From Sinorhizobium arboris LMG 14919 (GTDB lineage: Bacteria > Pseudomonadota > Alphaproteobacteria > Rhizobiales > Rhizobiaceae): a stretch of DNA of 64,000 nt. Location of the stretch: NCBI RefSeq assembly GCF_000427465.1, contig NZ_ATYB01000008.1:1460329-1524328 (forward strand), read 5' to 3'. The position numbers were made by a program, and so were the translations under genes. A model generated the notes under the pieces. The model worked only from the letters and a program-made list of their open reading frames with translations. It searched no databases and was not told the DNA's origin. Shown here piece by piece: positions 9,210 through 17,688 of the stretch. Positions within the stretch are counted from its first letter, which is position 1; every line of letters begins with the position of its first letter.

Positions 9210-11215
9210 GCTTGCACCTCGGCGGCAAGCTCTTCAGTCCGCTTGCCCTCTGTGTCGGCGACGACGTTTGCGGGAATGTGGAAATCTCGGTCATAGTTGA
9301 AGGTGTGGCCGATGGCGATCGCCACCATGGTGACGAAGGAGAGGATCACCAGCCACCACATGTACCAGACCATGGCGAAGGCGAAGACGACGCTGATCGC
9401 CCCGAGGATGACGCCGGTGCCGGTGTTCTTCGGCATGTGGATGGGCTTGAAGCCGGTAAGCGGACGGCTGTGGCCGCGCTTCTTCATGTCCCACCAGGAA
9501 TCCTGATCGTGGACGAGCGGCGTGAAGGCGAAGTTATAATCCGGTGGTGGCGAGGAGGTCGACCATTCGAGCGTGCGGCCGTCCCAGGGGTCGCCGGTCA
9601 CGTCGCGCAGCTCTTCGCGCCTCACGAAGCTGACGACGAGCTGGATCAGCATCGACAGGATGCCGAGCGCGATCAGGAAGGCGCCGAAGGCGGCGATGAC
9701 GAACCAGATCTGCAGCGACGGATCCTCGAACTGGCTGACGCGACGCGTGACACCCATGAGGCCGAGCACGTAGAGCGGCATGAAGGCGAAATAGAAGCCC
9801 GTCAGCCAGAACCAGAAGGACATCTTGCCCCAGAACGGATCGAGCCTGAATCCGAAGGCCTTCGGGAACCAGTAGACGACGCCCGCCATCAGGCCGAAGA
9901 CCACGCCGCCGATGATGACGTTATGGAAGTGGGCGATGAGGAACAGCGAATTGTGCAGCACGAAATCGGCCGGCGGAACGGCGAGCAGAACGCCCGTCAT
10001 GCCGCCGAGGACGAAGGTCACCATGAAACCGATCGTCCAGAGCATAGGCACCTCGTAGCGAATGCGGCCGCGATACATGGTGAAGAGCCAGTTGAACATC
10101 TTCGCCCCGGTCGGGATCGATATGATCATCGTGGTGATGCCGAAGAAGGCATTGACGCTGGCACCCGAACCCATGGTGAAGAAGTGGTGAAGCCAGACGA
10201 TATAGGAGAGGATGGTGATGACGACAGTCGCATAGACCATCGAAGCATAGCCGAAGAGCCGCTTGCCGCAGAAGGTCGCGACCACCTCCGAGAAAATGCC
10301 GAAGGCCGGCAGGATCAGGATATAGACCTCCGGATGACCCCAGATCCAGATGAGGTTGACATACATCATCGGATTGCCGCCGAGATCGTTGGTGAAGAAG
10401 TTCGTGCCGGCATAGCGGTCGAGCGAAAGCAGCGCCAGCGTCGCGGTCAGCACCGGGAAGGTGGCGACGATCAGCACGTTGGTGCAGAGCGACGTCCAGG
10501 TGAAGACCGGCATCTTCATCATAGTCATGCCGGGGGCGCGCATCTTTACGATCGTGGCGATCAGATTGATGCCGGACAGCGTCGTTCCGATGCCGGCTAT
10601 CTGCAGGCCCCAGATATAATAGTCGACGCCCACGCCGGGGCTGTAGTCCGCGCCGGACAGCGGCGGATAGGCAAGCCATCCCGTCCGCGCGAACTCGCCG
10701 ACGAAGAGCGACAGCATGATGATGACCGCGCCGGCCGCCGTCATCCAGAAGCTGAAATTGTTGAGGAAGGGGAAGGAGACGTCGCGCGCGCCGATCTGCA
10801 GCGGCACGACGAAGTTCATCAGCCCCGTCACGAAAGGCATCGCCATGAACAAGATCATGATGACGCCATGTGCGGTGAAGACCTGGTCATAATGATGCGG
10901 CGGCAGGTAGCCTTCCGAACCGCCGAAGGCCATCGCCTGCTGCAGGCGCATCATGATCGCGTCGGAAAACCCGCGCAGCAGCATCACCAGCGCCAGGATG
11001 ATGTACATGATGCCGATCTTCTTGTGGTCGACGCTCGTCAGCCAGTCGCGCCAGAGCGTCCCCCAGAAGCGGTAATAGGTGATGAGCCCGATCAGCGCGA
11101 TGCCGCCGAGTGCGACGGCAAGAAAGGTCACGACGAGGATCGGCTCGTGATAGGGGATCGCATCGAGGGTCAGCCGGCCGAAGATGAGCTTCAGAAAATC
11201 TGGATCGGAGAACAT
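9206..11215 (-). CDS. cyoB: Cytochrome o ubiquinol oxidase subunit I
   Basis: A 669-residue haem-copper oxidase catalytic subunit, close to the E. coli CyoB length of 663. It shows the low-spin haem ligand region ([16 protein letters not shown]), the CuB/Tyr crosslink motif ([13 protein letters not shown]), the CuB histidine pair (WLHHFFTMG) and the haem ligand region IAHFHNVI. It couples quinol oxidation to oxygen reduction and proton pumping. I chose ATG 11215 (AGG 7 bases upstream) over an in-frame TTG at 11230 that has no ribosome site. Confidence 0.97.
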   Translation of the reverse strand: MFSDPDFLKLIFGRLTLDAIPYHEPILVVTFLAVALGGIALIGLITYYRFWGTLWRDWLTSVDHKKIGIMYIILALVMLLRGFSDAIMMRLQQAMAFGGSEGYLPPHHYDQVFTAHGVIMILFMAMPFVTGLMNFVVPLQIGARDVSFPFLNNFSFWMTAAGAVIIMLSLFVGEFARTGWLAYPPLSGADYSPGVGVDYYIWGLQIAGIGTTLSGINLIATIVKMRAPGMTMMKMPVFTWTSLCTNVLIVATFPVLTATLALLSLDRYAGTNFFTNDLGGNPMMYVNLIWIWGHPEVYILILPAFGIFSEVVATFCGKRLFGYASMVYATVVITILSYIVWLHHFFTMGSGASVNAFFGITTMIISIPTGAKMFNWLFTMYRGRIRYEVPMLWTIGFMVTFVLGGMTGVLLAVPPADFVLHNSLFLIAHFHNVIIGGVVFGLMAGVVYWFPKAFGFRLDPFWGKMSFWFWLTGFYFAFMPLYVLGLMGVTRRVSQFEDPSLQIWFVIAAFGAFLIALGILSMLIQLVVSFVRREELRDVTGDPWDGRTLEWSTSSPPPDYNFAFTPLVHDQDSWWDMKKRGHSRPLTGFKPIHMPKNTGTGVILGAISVVFAFAMVWYMWWLVILSFVTMVAIAIGHTFNYDRDFHIPANVVADTEGKRTEELAAEVQA

Positions 11216-11252
11216 GGGAAACCTGTTCAATCGTCAGCGCAAGGCGCCGTGT

Positions 11253-12416
11253 TCAATGGTTGAGCTGCGGCGGTGCCGGATCGCCGTCGTGATTCATGCC
11301 CGGCATCGAATGCCCCTCGTGCCCTCCCGCGGGCGTATCGTGCCGCATAGGCGCCTCGGCGCCGCCGGTGCCCTGCGGCTCCTGCTGGCTGCGGGCGGGC
11401 GTGCCCGTCGCTGGGTGGGTTGCGGCCGGTGCGCCTTCCACCAGGGAATGTCTGTTGTCGTATTCCAGCTTTTCCCGGTTCCCGGTGCTTTCCTTGCCGG
11501 CGCCGCCCATCATGTCGATGTGCATCATTTCCTGCATGCACATCTTGCCGGGCGTGACGCATAGATTGAGGATCGACCGATACAAGCCGTCCTCGACCGC
11601 GGCGTAATAGCGGACCGGCTCCCTTTCGCTCGGCTTTTCGAGCTTCAGATAGGCGTCACGGTTGAGCGCGGTTCCCTGCGCCTTCACCCGCGCCACCCAT
11701 TCGTCGAAGCCCTGCCGGTCGAGCCCGTGGAACTTGAAGCGCATGTGGGAGAAGCCGTCGCCGCTGTAATTGGCCGAGAAGCCTTCATATTCGCCCGGTT
11801 TGTTGATCACCGCGTGGAGCTTCGTTTCCATGCCCGGCATCGCATAGATCTGGCCTGCGAGCGCCGGAATGTAGAAGGAGTTCATCACCGAGGAGGCGGT
11901 GATCTTGAAATGGATCGGCACGTCGACGGGCGCTGCGAGCTCGTTGACCGTCGCGACACCGAGGTCGGGATAGAAGAACAGCCATTTCCAGTCGAGCGCC
12001 ACGACCTCGACGGTGAGCGGCTTGGCGTCCGCAGGTATCGCCCTTTCCGCATCCAGCCGGTCGAGCGGGCGATAGGGGTCGAGCTTATGCGTGCTGATCC
12101 AGGTGATCGCTCCGAGCGCGATGATGATCGCAAGCGGTGCCGACCAGATGACCACCTCGAGTGCCGTCGAATGGTGCCAATCCGGATCGTAGGCCGCGCT
12201 CGTGTTCGACCGCCGGTAGCGCCAGGCGAAGAAAAGCGTCAGGAAAACGACCGGGACGATGATCAGCAGCATGAGGATCGTCGATATGACGATCAGGTCC
12301 CGTTGCTGCGCAGCGATATCGCCGGAGGGCGACATCACCACCATGTCGCATCCCGCCATCAGGAGAAACAGCGGCAAAACGGCGAGGCGGCGGGAAAACT
12401 TCAACAGTTCTGGCAC
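11253..12416 (-). CDS. cyoA: Cytochrome o ubiquinol oxidase subunit II, with Met/His-rich tail
   Basis: A lipoprotein subunit of about 387 residues. I chose a GTG start at 12416 because it yields an ideal lipoprotein signal (PELLKFSRRLAVLPLFLLMAGC with the lipobox LMAGC); an upstream ATG at 12503 would add 29 unlikely residues. Two membrane helices precede a cupredoxin-like domain (EVVALDWKWLFFYPDLG, VMNSFYIPALAGQIYAM). As expected for quinol oxidases, the CuA ligands are absent. The C-terminal 60 or so residues are an extension rich in Pro, His and Met (HEGHSMPGMNHDGD) that looks metal-binding. First gene of cyoABCD-SURF1, divergent from the MFS gene at 12700. Confidence 0.93.
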   Translation of the reverse strand: MPELLKFSRRLAVLPLFLLMAGCDMVVMSPSGDIAAQQRDLIVISTILMLLIIVPVVFLTLFFAWRYRRSNTSAAYDPDWHHSTALEVVIWSAPLAIIIALGAITWISTHKLDPYRPLDRLDAERAIPADAKPLTVEVVALDWKWLFFYPDLGVATVNELAAPVDVPIHFKITASSVMNSFYIPALAGQIYAMPGMETKLHAVINKPGEYEGFSANYSGDGFSHMRFKFHGLDRQGFDEWVARVKAQGTALNRDAYLKLEKPSEREPVRYYAAVEDGLYRSILNLCVTPGKMCMQEMMHIDMMGGAGKESTGNREKLEYDNRHSLVEGAPAATHPATGTPARSQQEPQGTGGAEAPMRHDTPAGGHEGHSMPGMNHDGDPAPPQLNH

Positions 12417-12699
12417 GGCTCGAAGCTCTATTTGTTTCGACGGCTCTGCGACTAAAGTAGAGTGGACGGGAAAGGTATGAGGTCGATGGTCGCACTGCAG
12501 CAATCCGCCGCAGGTGTTTCGCGGTGCAGCATCCCGCAGACAAGGAGGACGTGAAACGCATTATTTCGCGTTTCTCCCCTTGATATGAGCGGTTGATTGG
12601 TCAAGATCCCTCCAAGGGAGCCTTGCGCTCTCATCTTGAGAGTTCGAGCGGGTGCGGCGGAACACCGCGCATTCTCGGCCCGTGCGCGGGAGGCGTTTG

Positions 12700-14040
12700 A
12701 TGAGCACTGCAATGCAACAGTCCCTGGGGCCGTCGTCCTCTTCGATGGAGCGCGATGCGCGGCGCATTCACGACGACACGCCCGTATCTCCCGGGAACAT
12801 CGCCATCGGCGTCGTCATCGGCCGTGCAGCTGAATTCTTCGATTTCTTCGTATATGGCATCGCCTCGGTCGTCGTGTTTCCGCAGCTTTTCTTTCCGTTC
12901 GCGCCCGATCGGCTCACAGCCACGCTCTACTCCTTCGCCATTTTCGCGCTCGCCTTCGTGGCAAGGCCGATCGGTTCGCTGGTCTTCATGGCCATCGACC
13001 GGACTTACGGACGCGGCGTCAAGCTGACAATCGCTCTGTTCATCCTCGGCGGTTCGACCGCCTCGATTGCCTTCCTGCCGGGCTATGCGACGCTCGGCGC
13101 CTGGTCCATCCTGCTGCTTGCCGTCTTCCGCCTCGGGCAGGGATTTGCGCTTGGCGGCGCCTGGGACGGGCTCGCCTCGCTTCTCGCCCTGAACGCGCCG
13201 CAACGCCACCGCGGCTGGTACGCGATGATTCCGCAGCTGGGCGCGCCCTTAGGTTTCATGCTCGCCAGCGCTCTTTTTGCCTATTTCCTCGTTTCGGTCT
13301 CGGAAGAGGATTTTCTCACCTGGGGCTGGCGGTACCCGTTCTTCGTGGCCTTTGCGATCAATGTCGTTGCGCTGTTTACCCGCCTGCGGCTTGTCATGAC
13401 GAAGGAATTCGGAACCCTGCTCGACCTTCACGAGCTTCAGGCAGCCCGGGTTACGGAAGTGCTCAAGGTAAATGGAGGCAACGTCCTGGTCGGCGCCTTC
13501 GTGCCTCTTGCCAGCTTCGCTCTCTTCCATCTGGTGACCGTGTTTCCGCTCAGCTGGGTGGAGATCTACACGGATCATGGCGCAAGTTCGTTCCTGATGG
13601 TGCAGTTCGTCGGGGCGGTCTGCGCCATTCTCGCCATCGTCGCTTCGGGGCTCATTGCCGATCGCGTCGGCCGCCGCAATCACCTGGGAATTTGCGCCGT
13701 GCTGATCGCGATTTTCAGCTTCGTCGCCCCGTTGCTGCTGCAGGCGGGCGCCGCCGGTCGCGACGTGTTCGTGATCGTCGGCTTCACGATTCTCGGCCTC
13801 TCCTTCGGCCAGGCCGCCGGAGCCGTCGCATCGCGCTTCGGCCAGGCCTACCGCTATACGGGAGCGGCACTCACCTCGGACCTGTCCTGGCTGATCGGCG
13901 CCGGCTTTGCGCCGCTGGTGGCACTCGGCTTGACCAGCCGCTTCGGGCTCGCTTTCGCGGGGTATTATCTCCTCTCCGGGGCCCTTTGCACGATTCTGGC
14001 TCTCATCTTCAGCAAAACCCTCGAGATCAACAACGAGTAG
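12700..14040 (+). CDS. MFS transporter, metabolite:H+ symporter type
   Basis: A 446-residue, roughly 12-helix transporter. The start MSTAMQQS (ATG 12700) is preceded by GGGAGG. Family marks are the AAEFFDFFVYG segment in helix 1, ARPIGSLVF in the helix 2 region, and LGQGFALGGAWDG, as seen in the ProP/ShiA/citrate-type MHS branch. The second half repeats the signature as GLIADRVGRRNHLG. The likely substrate is a carboxylate, betaine or shikimate-like compound; sequence alone does not decide. It is transcribed away from cyoA across 283 bp that must hold both promoters. Confidence 0.88.
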   Translation: MSTAMQQSLGPSSSSMERDARRIHDDTPVSPGNIAIGVVIGRAAEFFDFFVYGIASVVVFPQLFFPFAPDRLTATLYSFAIFALAFVARPIGSLVFMAIDRTYGRGVKLTIALFILGGSTASIAFLPGYATLGAWSILLLAVFRLGQGFALGGAWDGLASLLALNAPQRHRGWYAMIPQLGAPLGFMLASALFAYFLVSVSEEDFLTWGWRYPFFVAFAINVVALFTRLRLVMTKEFGTLLDLHELQAARVTEVLKVNGGNVLVGAFVPLASFALFHLVTVFPLSWVEIYTDHGASSFLMVQFVGAVCAILAIVASGLIADRVGRRNHLGICAVLIAIFSFVAPLLLQAGAAGRDVFVIVGFTILGLSFGQAAGAVASRFGQAYRYTGAALTSDLSWLIGAGFAPLVALGLTSRFGLAFAGYYLLSGALCTILALIFSKTLEINNE

Positions 14041-14196
14041 GACACCGTAAAGACGCAAGCCACGCCGCAACGGCGGCAGCCCCGCCGGGCTCGATGTTGG
14101 CCGTCTACGTGTTCACCTGAGATTCGGTTTCCCAAGGGTCGGGCGCCCTGGCTTCCGCTTGCCGGCCGCAATCGGTTGCGAGTGGGCAGTGGCGGC

Positions 14197-14221
14197 GGAA
14201 CATAATCGGGTCTCGCCGGTT
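14197..14221 (+). promoter_or_regulatory. GGAAC-N18-TT promoter element (EcfG/RpoE2 type)
   Basis: GGAAC at 14197-14201, 18 bases, then TT at 14220-14221 in a CGGTTCC context. The element lies about 80 bp before the DUF3008 gene in the correct orientation. The spacing matches that reported for the alphaproteobacterial general-stress sigma factor. Confidence 0.6.
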
Positions 14222-14299
14222 CCGGCAGCGACGCACGGTACGGGAGCAAACGGTTTCCCCATCGCCGTGAGTGCCAAGCACCGAAAGGAGAAAGGAGCC

Positions 14300-14488
14300 A
14301 TGCCTGCAAAGTCGAAGGCGCAGCAGAAGGCCGCTGGCGCGGCTCTTGCCGCCAAACGAGGCGAGAAGAAGAAGAGCGAACTCAAGGGCGCCTCTCGAGG
14401 CATGGAAGAGTCCATGACCGAGAAGGAGCTGAAGGAAATGGCCTCGACAAAGCGCAAGGGCAAGAAGGAACACGTCTCGGACAAGTGA
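14300..14488 (+). CDS. DUF3008 family small basic protein
   Basis: A 62-residue, very lysine-rich protein (MPAKSKAQQKAAGAALAAKRG, then SELKGASRGMEESM and TKRKGKKEHVSDK). This is the DUF3008 pattern, a family of small stress-associated proteins with no known activity; the charge suggests nucleic-acid or surface binding. GAAAGGAG lies just upstream of ATG 14300. An EcfG-type promoter motif is found at 14197-14221. Confidence 0.8.
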   Translation: MPAKSKAQQKAAGAALAAKRGEKKKSELKGASRGMEESMTEKELKEMASTKRKGKKEHVSDK

Positions 14489-14697
14489 CGCGGCTGTCGC
14501 GGCACCGCTTGCCGAACGCGCCGCCCCACGGTATTCCGGGCCCGAGGTATAATGTTTCCGGTTTACCTTCACGGTCGGAAGAATGTTTCAGCTTACGATG
14601 GCTGTAGTCCCTTCACGCCCGCCGTTTTGATGATTTACAGCGCCAAGCGGGAACAATATTCTGTAGCGAGATCCGGGTCGTGATTAAGGACGGGCGA

Positions 14698-14856
14698 ATG
14701 AACGATAGCAGGGCTTCCGCGGATGTGGACGCGGAGAAAGCCGTTGACGAGCGGATTGCATCGCTTGTCGAGAAGATGCGCAAGGAAGCGGTACCAGAGC
14801 GACTTCTCGAACTGGCCCGGGAGCTGCAGAAAGCCCTTGACGAGCGGAAGCGCTGA
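14698..14856 (+). CDS. NepR-like anti-sigma factor
   Basis: A 52-residue protein translated from ATG 14698 to TGA 14856. The core RIASLVEKMRKEAVPERLLE, continuing into LARELQKAL, matches the NepR pattern of two short helices around a VP(D/E)R(F/L)L motif. NepR proteins hold EcfG-type sigma factors inactive until a phosphorylated PhyR response regulator captures them. An EcfG-type sigma gene ends only 40 bp away on the opposite strand; usually nepR and ecfG are co-directional, so this convergent layout is unusual. No PhyR gene is in the window. A GGAAC at 14650 lacks a properly spaced TT. Family assignment rests on a short motif. Confidence 0.6.
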   Translation: MNDSRASADVDAEKAVDERIASLVEKMRKEAVPERLLELARELQKALDERKR

Positions 14857-14896
14857 CCGCGGCACCCGGTCGGCTGACATGGATGCGCCCGTGGGT

Positions 14897-15418
14897 TCAG
14901 TTGAGCGGATTTCCATGCATTTGCGCCGTCAGTTCGTCGCGTGCCCGGCTGAGCCGGCTCTTGATCGTACCGATCGCGCAGTCACATATGTCAGCGGCTT
15001 CCTTATAGCTCATCCCGAATCCGGCAACGAGCACGAGGACTTCGCGGTGCTCTGGTGATAGAGCCCCAAGCGCGCTGCGTAACTCGCCGTTGAGAACGGA
15101 CCACTCCTGCGACGGCGCGGTCGGGATCGGCAATTCGGCGCAATTGGTGCTGCCCGGGCTTTCGCGCGTGCGGATCTTGTACTGCGTGCGAAACGCATTG
15201 CGCATGATCGTGAACAGCCAGGACTTCAGGCTCGTGCCGGGCTCGAACTGTTCGATGCTTCTCAGCGCCCGGAGCAATGTCTCCTGTACGAGGTCGTCGG
15301 CCTCGAACGACGCTGACGTGAACGTTCGAGCGAACGCCCGCAGAGCGGGAATCAGATCGACGACTTGCTCCTCAAGCAGCGGTGATTGTTGCGATGCGTG
15401 ACCGCCGATAGCAGGCAT
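14897..15418 (-). CDS. ECF sigma factor, EcfG/RpoE type
   Basis: A 173-residue two-domain sigma factor. Region 2 reads EADDLVQETLLRALRSIEQF and continues to a FEPGTSLKSWLFTIMRNAF segment, typical of the EcfG (general stress) group; region 4 carries SYKEAADICDCAIGTIKSRL, the -35-binding helix-turn-helix. Start ATG 15418 has AGAAGGG upstream. A GGAAC-N18-TT element at 15469-15493 on the same strand suggests control by itself or by a paralogue. The NepR-like gene lies tail-to-tail. Many surrounding genes carry the same promoter pattern, consistent with a local regulon. Confidence 0.88.
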   Translation of the reverse strand: MPAIGGHASQQSPLLEEQVVDLIPALRAFARTFTSASFEADDLVQETLLRALRSIEQFEPGTSLKSWLFTIMRNAFRTQYKIRTRESPGSTNCAELPIPTAPSQEWSVLNGELRSALGALSPEHREVLVLVAGFGMSYKEAADICDCAIGTIKSRLSRARDELTAQMHGNPLN

Positions 15419-15468
15419 GTCGAATATTGCCCTTCTGCCTATGAAGATTTCACTAGGTGACGTTAGGA

Positions 15469-15493
15469 AATGCCTTTCCGGCTCTTTGGTTCC
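15469..15493 (-). promoter_or_regulatory. GGAAC-N18-TT promoter element before the ECF sigma gene
   Basis: On the minus strand, GGAAC (15493-15489) is followed after 18 bases by TTT (15470-15468). The element lies about 50 bp upstream of the sigma factor start, so the sigma gene probably belongs to an EcfG-type regulon and may be autoregulated. Confidence 0.6.
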
Positions 15494-15611
15494 TAAGAGC
15501 CGGGGGATATTTCCCGGCTCCGCTTGAATCCGGCACCTGATCGTGCGGCGATTTATGCAGGAGGCAGGCCTTATGCAGGAGGCGGACCGGCGGCTTCGCC
15601 GCTCTGCCGCG

Positions 15612-15636
15612 GGAACCAAAAGCGGCATCACCAGTT
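15612..15636 (+). promoter_or_regulatory. GGAAC-N18-TT promoter element before DUF1236 gene
   Basis: GGAAC at 15612-15616 and GTTT from 15634, giving N18 before TT. It lies 45 bp before the DUF1236 start and is divergent from the sigma factor promoter 120 bp away. Confidence 0.6.
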
Positions 15637-15681
15637 TGAGTGGTCTAGGGACATCACGAGGTTGAGTGGAAGGAGAACTCC

Positions 15682-15966
15682 ATGAAGAGAATTGCCTCTA
15701 TGACTGCTGCCCTGCTTTTGACGATCGGTTCAACGGCAGTCGCGCAGACGGCAGTCGTGCTGCCCAGCGAAGTAAGAACTTATGTATTGGAGCAGAGTAC
15801 GCCTTCTGTCGCCTACGAAGGTGAGATTGTCGTCGGGCAGCCGATTCCCGAAACGGTGGAGATCCACACGATTCCGGACCAGCCCGATTTTGCCTACGCA
15901 ATCGTCAATGATCAGCGCGTTGTCGTGAATCCGAAGACGCACACGGTTGTGGAGATCCTGCAGTAG
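15682..15966 (+). CDS. Exported DUF1236 protein
   Basis: A 94-residue protein with a signal peptide (MKRIASMTAALLLTIGSTAVAQ) and the DUF1236 pattern: LPSEVRTYVLEQ, YEGEIVVGQPIPETVEIHTI and YAIVNDQRVVVNPKTHTVVEIL. The family is abundant in Rhizobiales, predicted to be periplasmic or outer-membrane-associated, and of unknown function. AAGGAGAA lies before ATG 15682. An EcfG-type promoter element sits directly upstream, suggesting stress induction. Confidence 0.88.
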   Translation: MKRIASMTAALLLTIGSTAVAQTAVVLPSEVRTYVLEQSTPSVAYEGEIVVGQPIPETVEIHTIPDQPDFAYAIVNDQRVVVNPKTHTVVEILQ

Positions 15967-16062
15967 CGTTTGGAACTGTATGTTTCCCTGGCCGCATCCT
16001 GCGCCTCTATCCCCTGAACGAGCGTGGCGGTCCGCGCCGCCACGCCAGCCCTTGGGGGCAAC

Positions 16063-16326
16063 ATGGAAAACCAAAGCATAGAGTTTCGACTGGCGGCGCA
16101 ACGGGAGATCCTTGTTGCCGTCCTTTCCGCGCTTTACCGCCATAAGGATATCTGGTCGGAGATCAACCGTGCCCTGGAAGAGGTCCCGATTGTTCAGGAT
16201 CATGAAGAAGACCCCGGCGTCGTACCGTCGGAAGCCTTTGCCAGGCAGAACGCCATGACGACGGAAATCGCGTCCATCCTGCAGGATGCGAAGGCGCGGA
16301 CGGATCTGGACCCCGAACCGCTTTGA
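16063..16326 (+). CDS. Conserved hypothetical small protein
   Basis: An 87-residue protein beginning MENQSIEFRLAAQREILVAV, chosen at ATG 16063 after TTGGGGGC. It is predicted to be mostly helical and soluble, with an acidic middle (QDHEEDPG). No family is recognised. An inverted repeat CGTGGCGG/CCGCCACG at 16023-16044 lies just before the start and may be a terminator for the DUF1236 gene. No EcfG-type element with correct spacing is seen in front of it. Confidence 0.55.
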   Translation: MENQSIEFRLAAQREILVAVLSALYRHKDIWSEINRALEEVPIVQDHEEDPGVVPSEAFARQNAMTTEIASILQDAKARTDLDPEPL

Positions 16327-16350
16327 GACGTCTGCCGGTGCGATTAGACC

Positions 16351-16376
16351 GGAACCCCTTCTGCCTTTCGTGCGTT
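16351..16376 (+). promoter_or_regulatory. GGAAC-N19-TT promoter element
   Basis: GGAAC at 16351-16355 and TT at 16375-16376 (GCGTTAA context), spacing 19. It lies 58 bp before the GTG start of the small basic protein that heads a three-gene operon with a CBS protein and a DUF982 protein. Confidence 0.55.
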
Positions 16377-16433
16377 AACCCAAAGGCTGCGTTTTCAGCC
16401 CCCGCATGTCCACGCAAGAGAAGGGAGCGTATC

Positions 16434-16634
16434 GTGCGCGTTCGACTGAAACAGAAGCGTCCGAAATTTGCCCGGCCGCCTGAAAATCCAAATCCGAAGA
16501 AATCTGGGCGGAATACCTGGCAACCTCAGGTTATTGTCCCTTACCGGGTCGACCTCACTCTCAAGAAGCAGGCGACGGATGAAGTGACAGTTCCGGCCTC
16601 GATCAACGGGAGGCTCATCGATGGCCGGCCATGA
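16434..16634 (+). CDS. Small basic hypothetical protein
   Basis: A 66-residue protein from a GTG start at 16434 with AAGGGAG upstream. The sequence is rich in Lys, Arg and Pro (KQKRPKFARPPENPNPKKSG), then turns beta-like (VIVPYRVDLTLKKQATDEV). No family recognised. Its last 14 bases overlap the following CBS-domain gene, so the two are probably co-translated. Confidence 0.55.
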   Translation: MRVRLKQKRPKFARPPENPNPKKSGRNTWQPQVIVPYRVDLTLKKQATDEVTVPASINGRLIDGRP

Positions 16635-17097
16635 GGACAAGGTGGTCCGTGTTCGGGACGTGATGTCCCGGCAGGTTTTCACCGTTTCCCCCACCGACAC
16701 CGCGCAATCCGTCGCCCGGCTGATGGCCGAGACGGGCGTCGGTGCGTTGCCGGTCGAGGCGCCGGGCGTTGGAACGATCCTCGGCATCGTCACGGATCGG
16801 GACATAGTCACGTCCGTCGTCGCTCAGGGTCTGTCCAGTTCGACCGCCGTGTTCGAGTTCATGACGGTGGCCGCAGAATCCTGCGAGGAGGACGACAGTC
16901 TCCTGCTTGCCGCGCAGAAGATGCACGATCTGCGGATCCGTCGTCTTGTCGTCGTCAACGGGAAGCGGCATGCAGCCGGCATCGTAGCTCTTGCGGATAT
17001 CAGCAGGGTCAACCCGGAACTTGGCGGTCTCGTTCTCGAGGGAATCAACCGACCTGCCCCTGCAGATACCCGGCTTGAAGGAATGTCGACATGCTGA
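16621..17097 (+). CDS. CBS-domain pair protein
   Basis: A 158-residue protein made of two CBS domains (VRDVMSRQVFTVSPTDTAQS..., GIVTDRDIVT; then FMTVAAESCEEDD... and LRIRRLVVVNGKRHAAGIVAL). Stand-alone CBS pairs bind adenine nucleotides and act as energy sensors, often on a partner protein. It overlaps genes on both sides (14 bp and 7 bp), forming an operon behind the GGAAC-type element at 16351. A second protein of this type is encoded at 47126. Confidence 0.88.
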   Translation: MAGHEDKVVRVRDVMSRQVFTVSPTDTAQSVARLMAETGVGALPVEAPGVGTILGIVTDRDIVTSVVAQGLSSSTAVFEFMTVAAESCEEDDSLLLAAQKMHDLRIRRLVVVNGKRHAAGIVALADISRVNPELGGLVLEGINRPAPADTRLEGMSTC

Positions 17098-17348
17098 CGC
17101 AGGACCGTCTTTGGAGCGAAGCGGTAATTCTGGAAGGGGGAAGCCGCGTCCTGAGGGTGCAAAGCACCCGCGATGCGTTTCTTTGCCTCAAGAACCATTG
17201 GCCGATTGCCGACGGAGACGCAAAGCGCGAAGCCTTTGCCGCGTGCGAGCGCGTAATCGAAGGGCATGACGAGCCCGATGCCGCCCGCGCCGCTTTCATC
17301 AAGGCTGCTGAGGAAGCGCAGTTCAGCGTACACTGCTGGACCGGGTGA
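17091..17348 (+). CDS. DUF982 domain protein (copy 1)
   Basis: An 85-residue DUF982 protein. Family marks are RVQSTRDAFLCLKNHWP, AFAACERVIEG and AARAAFIKAAEEAQFSV at the C-terminus. DUF982 proteins are small, about 80 residues, nearly confined to Rhizobiales and of unknown function. It overlaps the end of the CBS gene by 7 bp. Three more copies follow at 19992-20922 on the other strand. Confidence 0.85.
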   Translation: MLTQDRLWSEAVILEGGSRVLRVQSTRDAFLCLKNHWPIADGDAKREAFAACERVIEGHDEPDAARAAFIKAAEEAQFSVHCWTG

Positions 17349-17388
17349 CCGACCCGGTCCGGGGCGGAAGCTGCTGGAGATCAGACCG

Positions 17389-17688
17389 TCACGGACGGCT
17401 GTCGGAGCGGTTTCGGGCTGCAGGCCGATAGCGTTCGGCGATTGCGATCTGGACTTCGGCCTGGAACGAGAGGACCTCGTTGCGGATCTCTTCCTCGCGA
17501 AGGCCCAATGCGGAAAGCTGCTGGGCGAGCCTCCGGCATTCGCTCTTCCAGTAGTGGATGGCAGCAGCCCCGTGTATCCGGTCCAGTTCGCGTGCGCAGC
17601 GGTCGACATCGCCCGCGCGCGCTGCCAAGGGAAACGCGACCACTTCGCCGCCCCGGACCATGGTTCGTTCGCCAAACTCAGCTGCCAT
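17389..17688 (-). CDS. DUF6074 family protein
   Basis: A 99-residue protein with the DUF6074 pattern: GGEVVAFPLAARAGDVDRCA, IHYWKSECRRLAQQL and EIRNEVLSFQAEVQIAI. Function unknown; predicted soluble, helical and cytoplasmic. Start ATG 17688 has AAGGTGA upstream. It converges on the DUF982 gene with a 40-bp gap. No GGAAC-type promoter is visible upstream. Confidence 0.75.
   Translation of the reverse strand: MAAEFGERTMVRGGEVVAFPLAARAGDVDRCARELDRIHGAAAIHYWKSECRRLAQQLSALGLREEEIRNEVLSFQAEVQIAIAERYRPAARNRSDSRP

Noticed and set aside
9212..11263. A 683-codon plus-strand frame opposite cyoB
   Set aside because: Opposite a complete, conserved oxidase subunit; composition (His/Asp/Glu/Arg-rich) is that of an antisense shadow.
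14650..14674. GGAAC upstream of the NepR-like gene
   Set aside because: No TT at 18 or 19 bases, so spacing does not fit.
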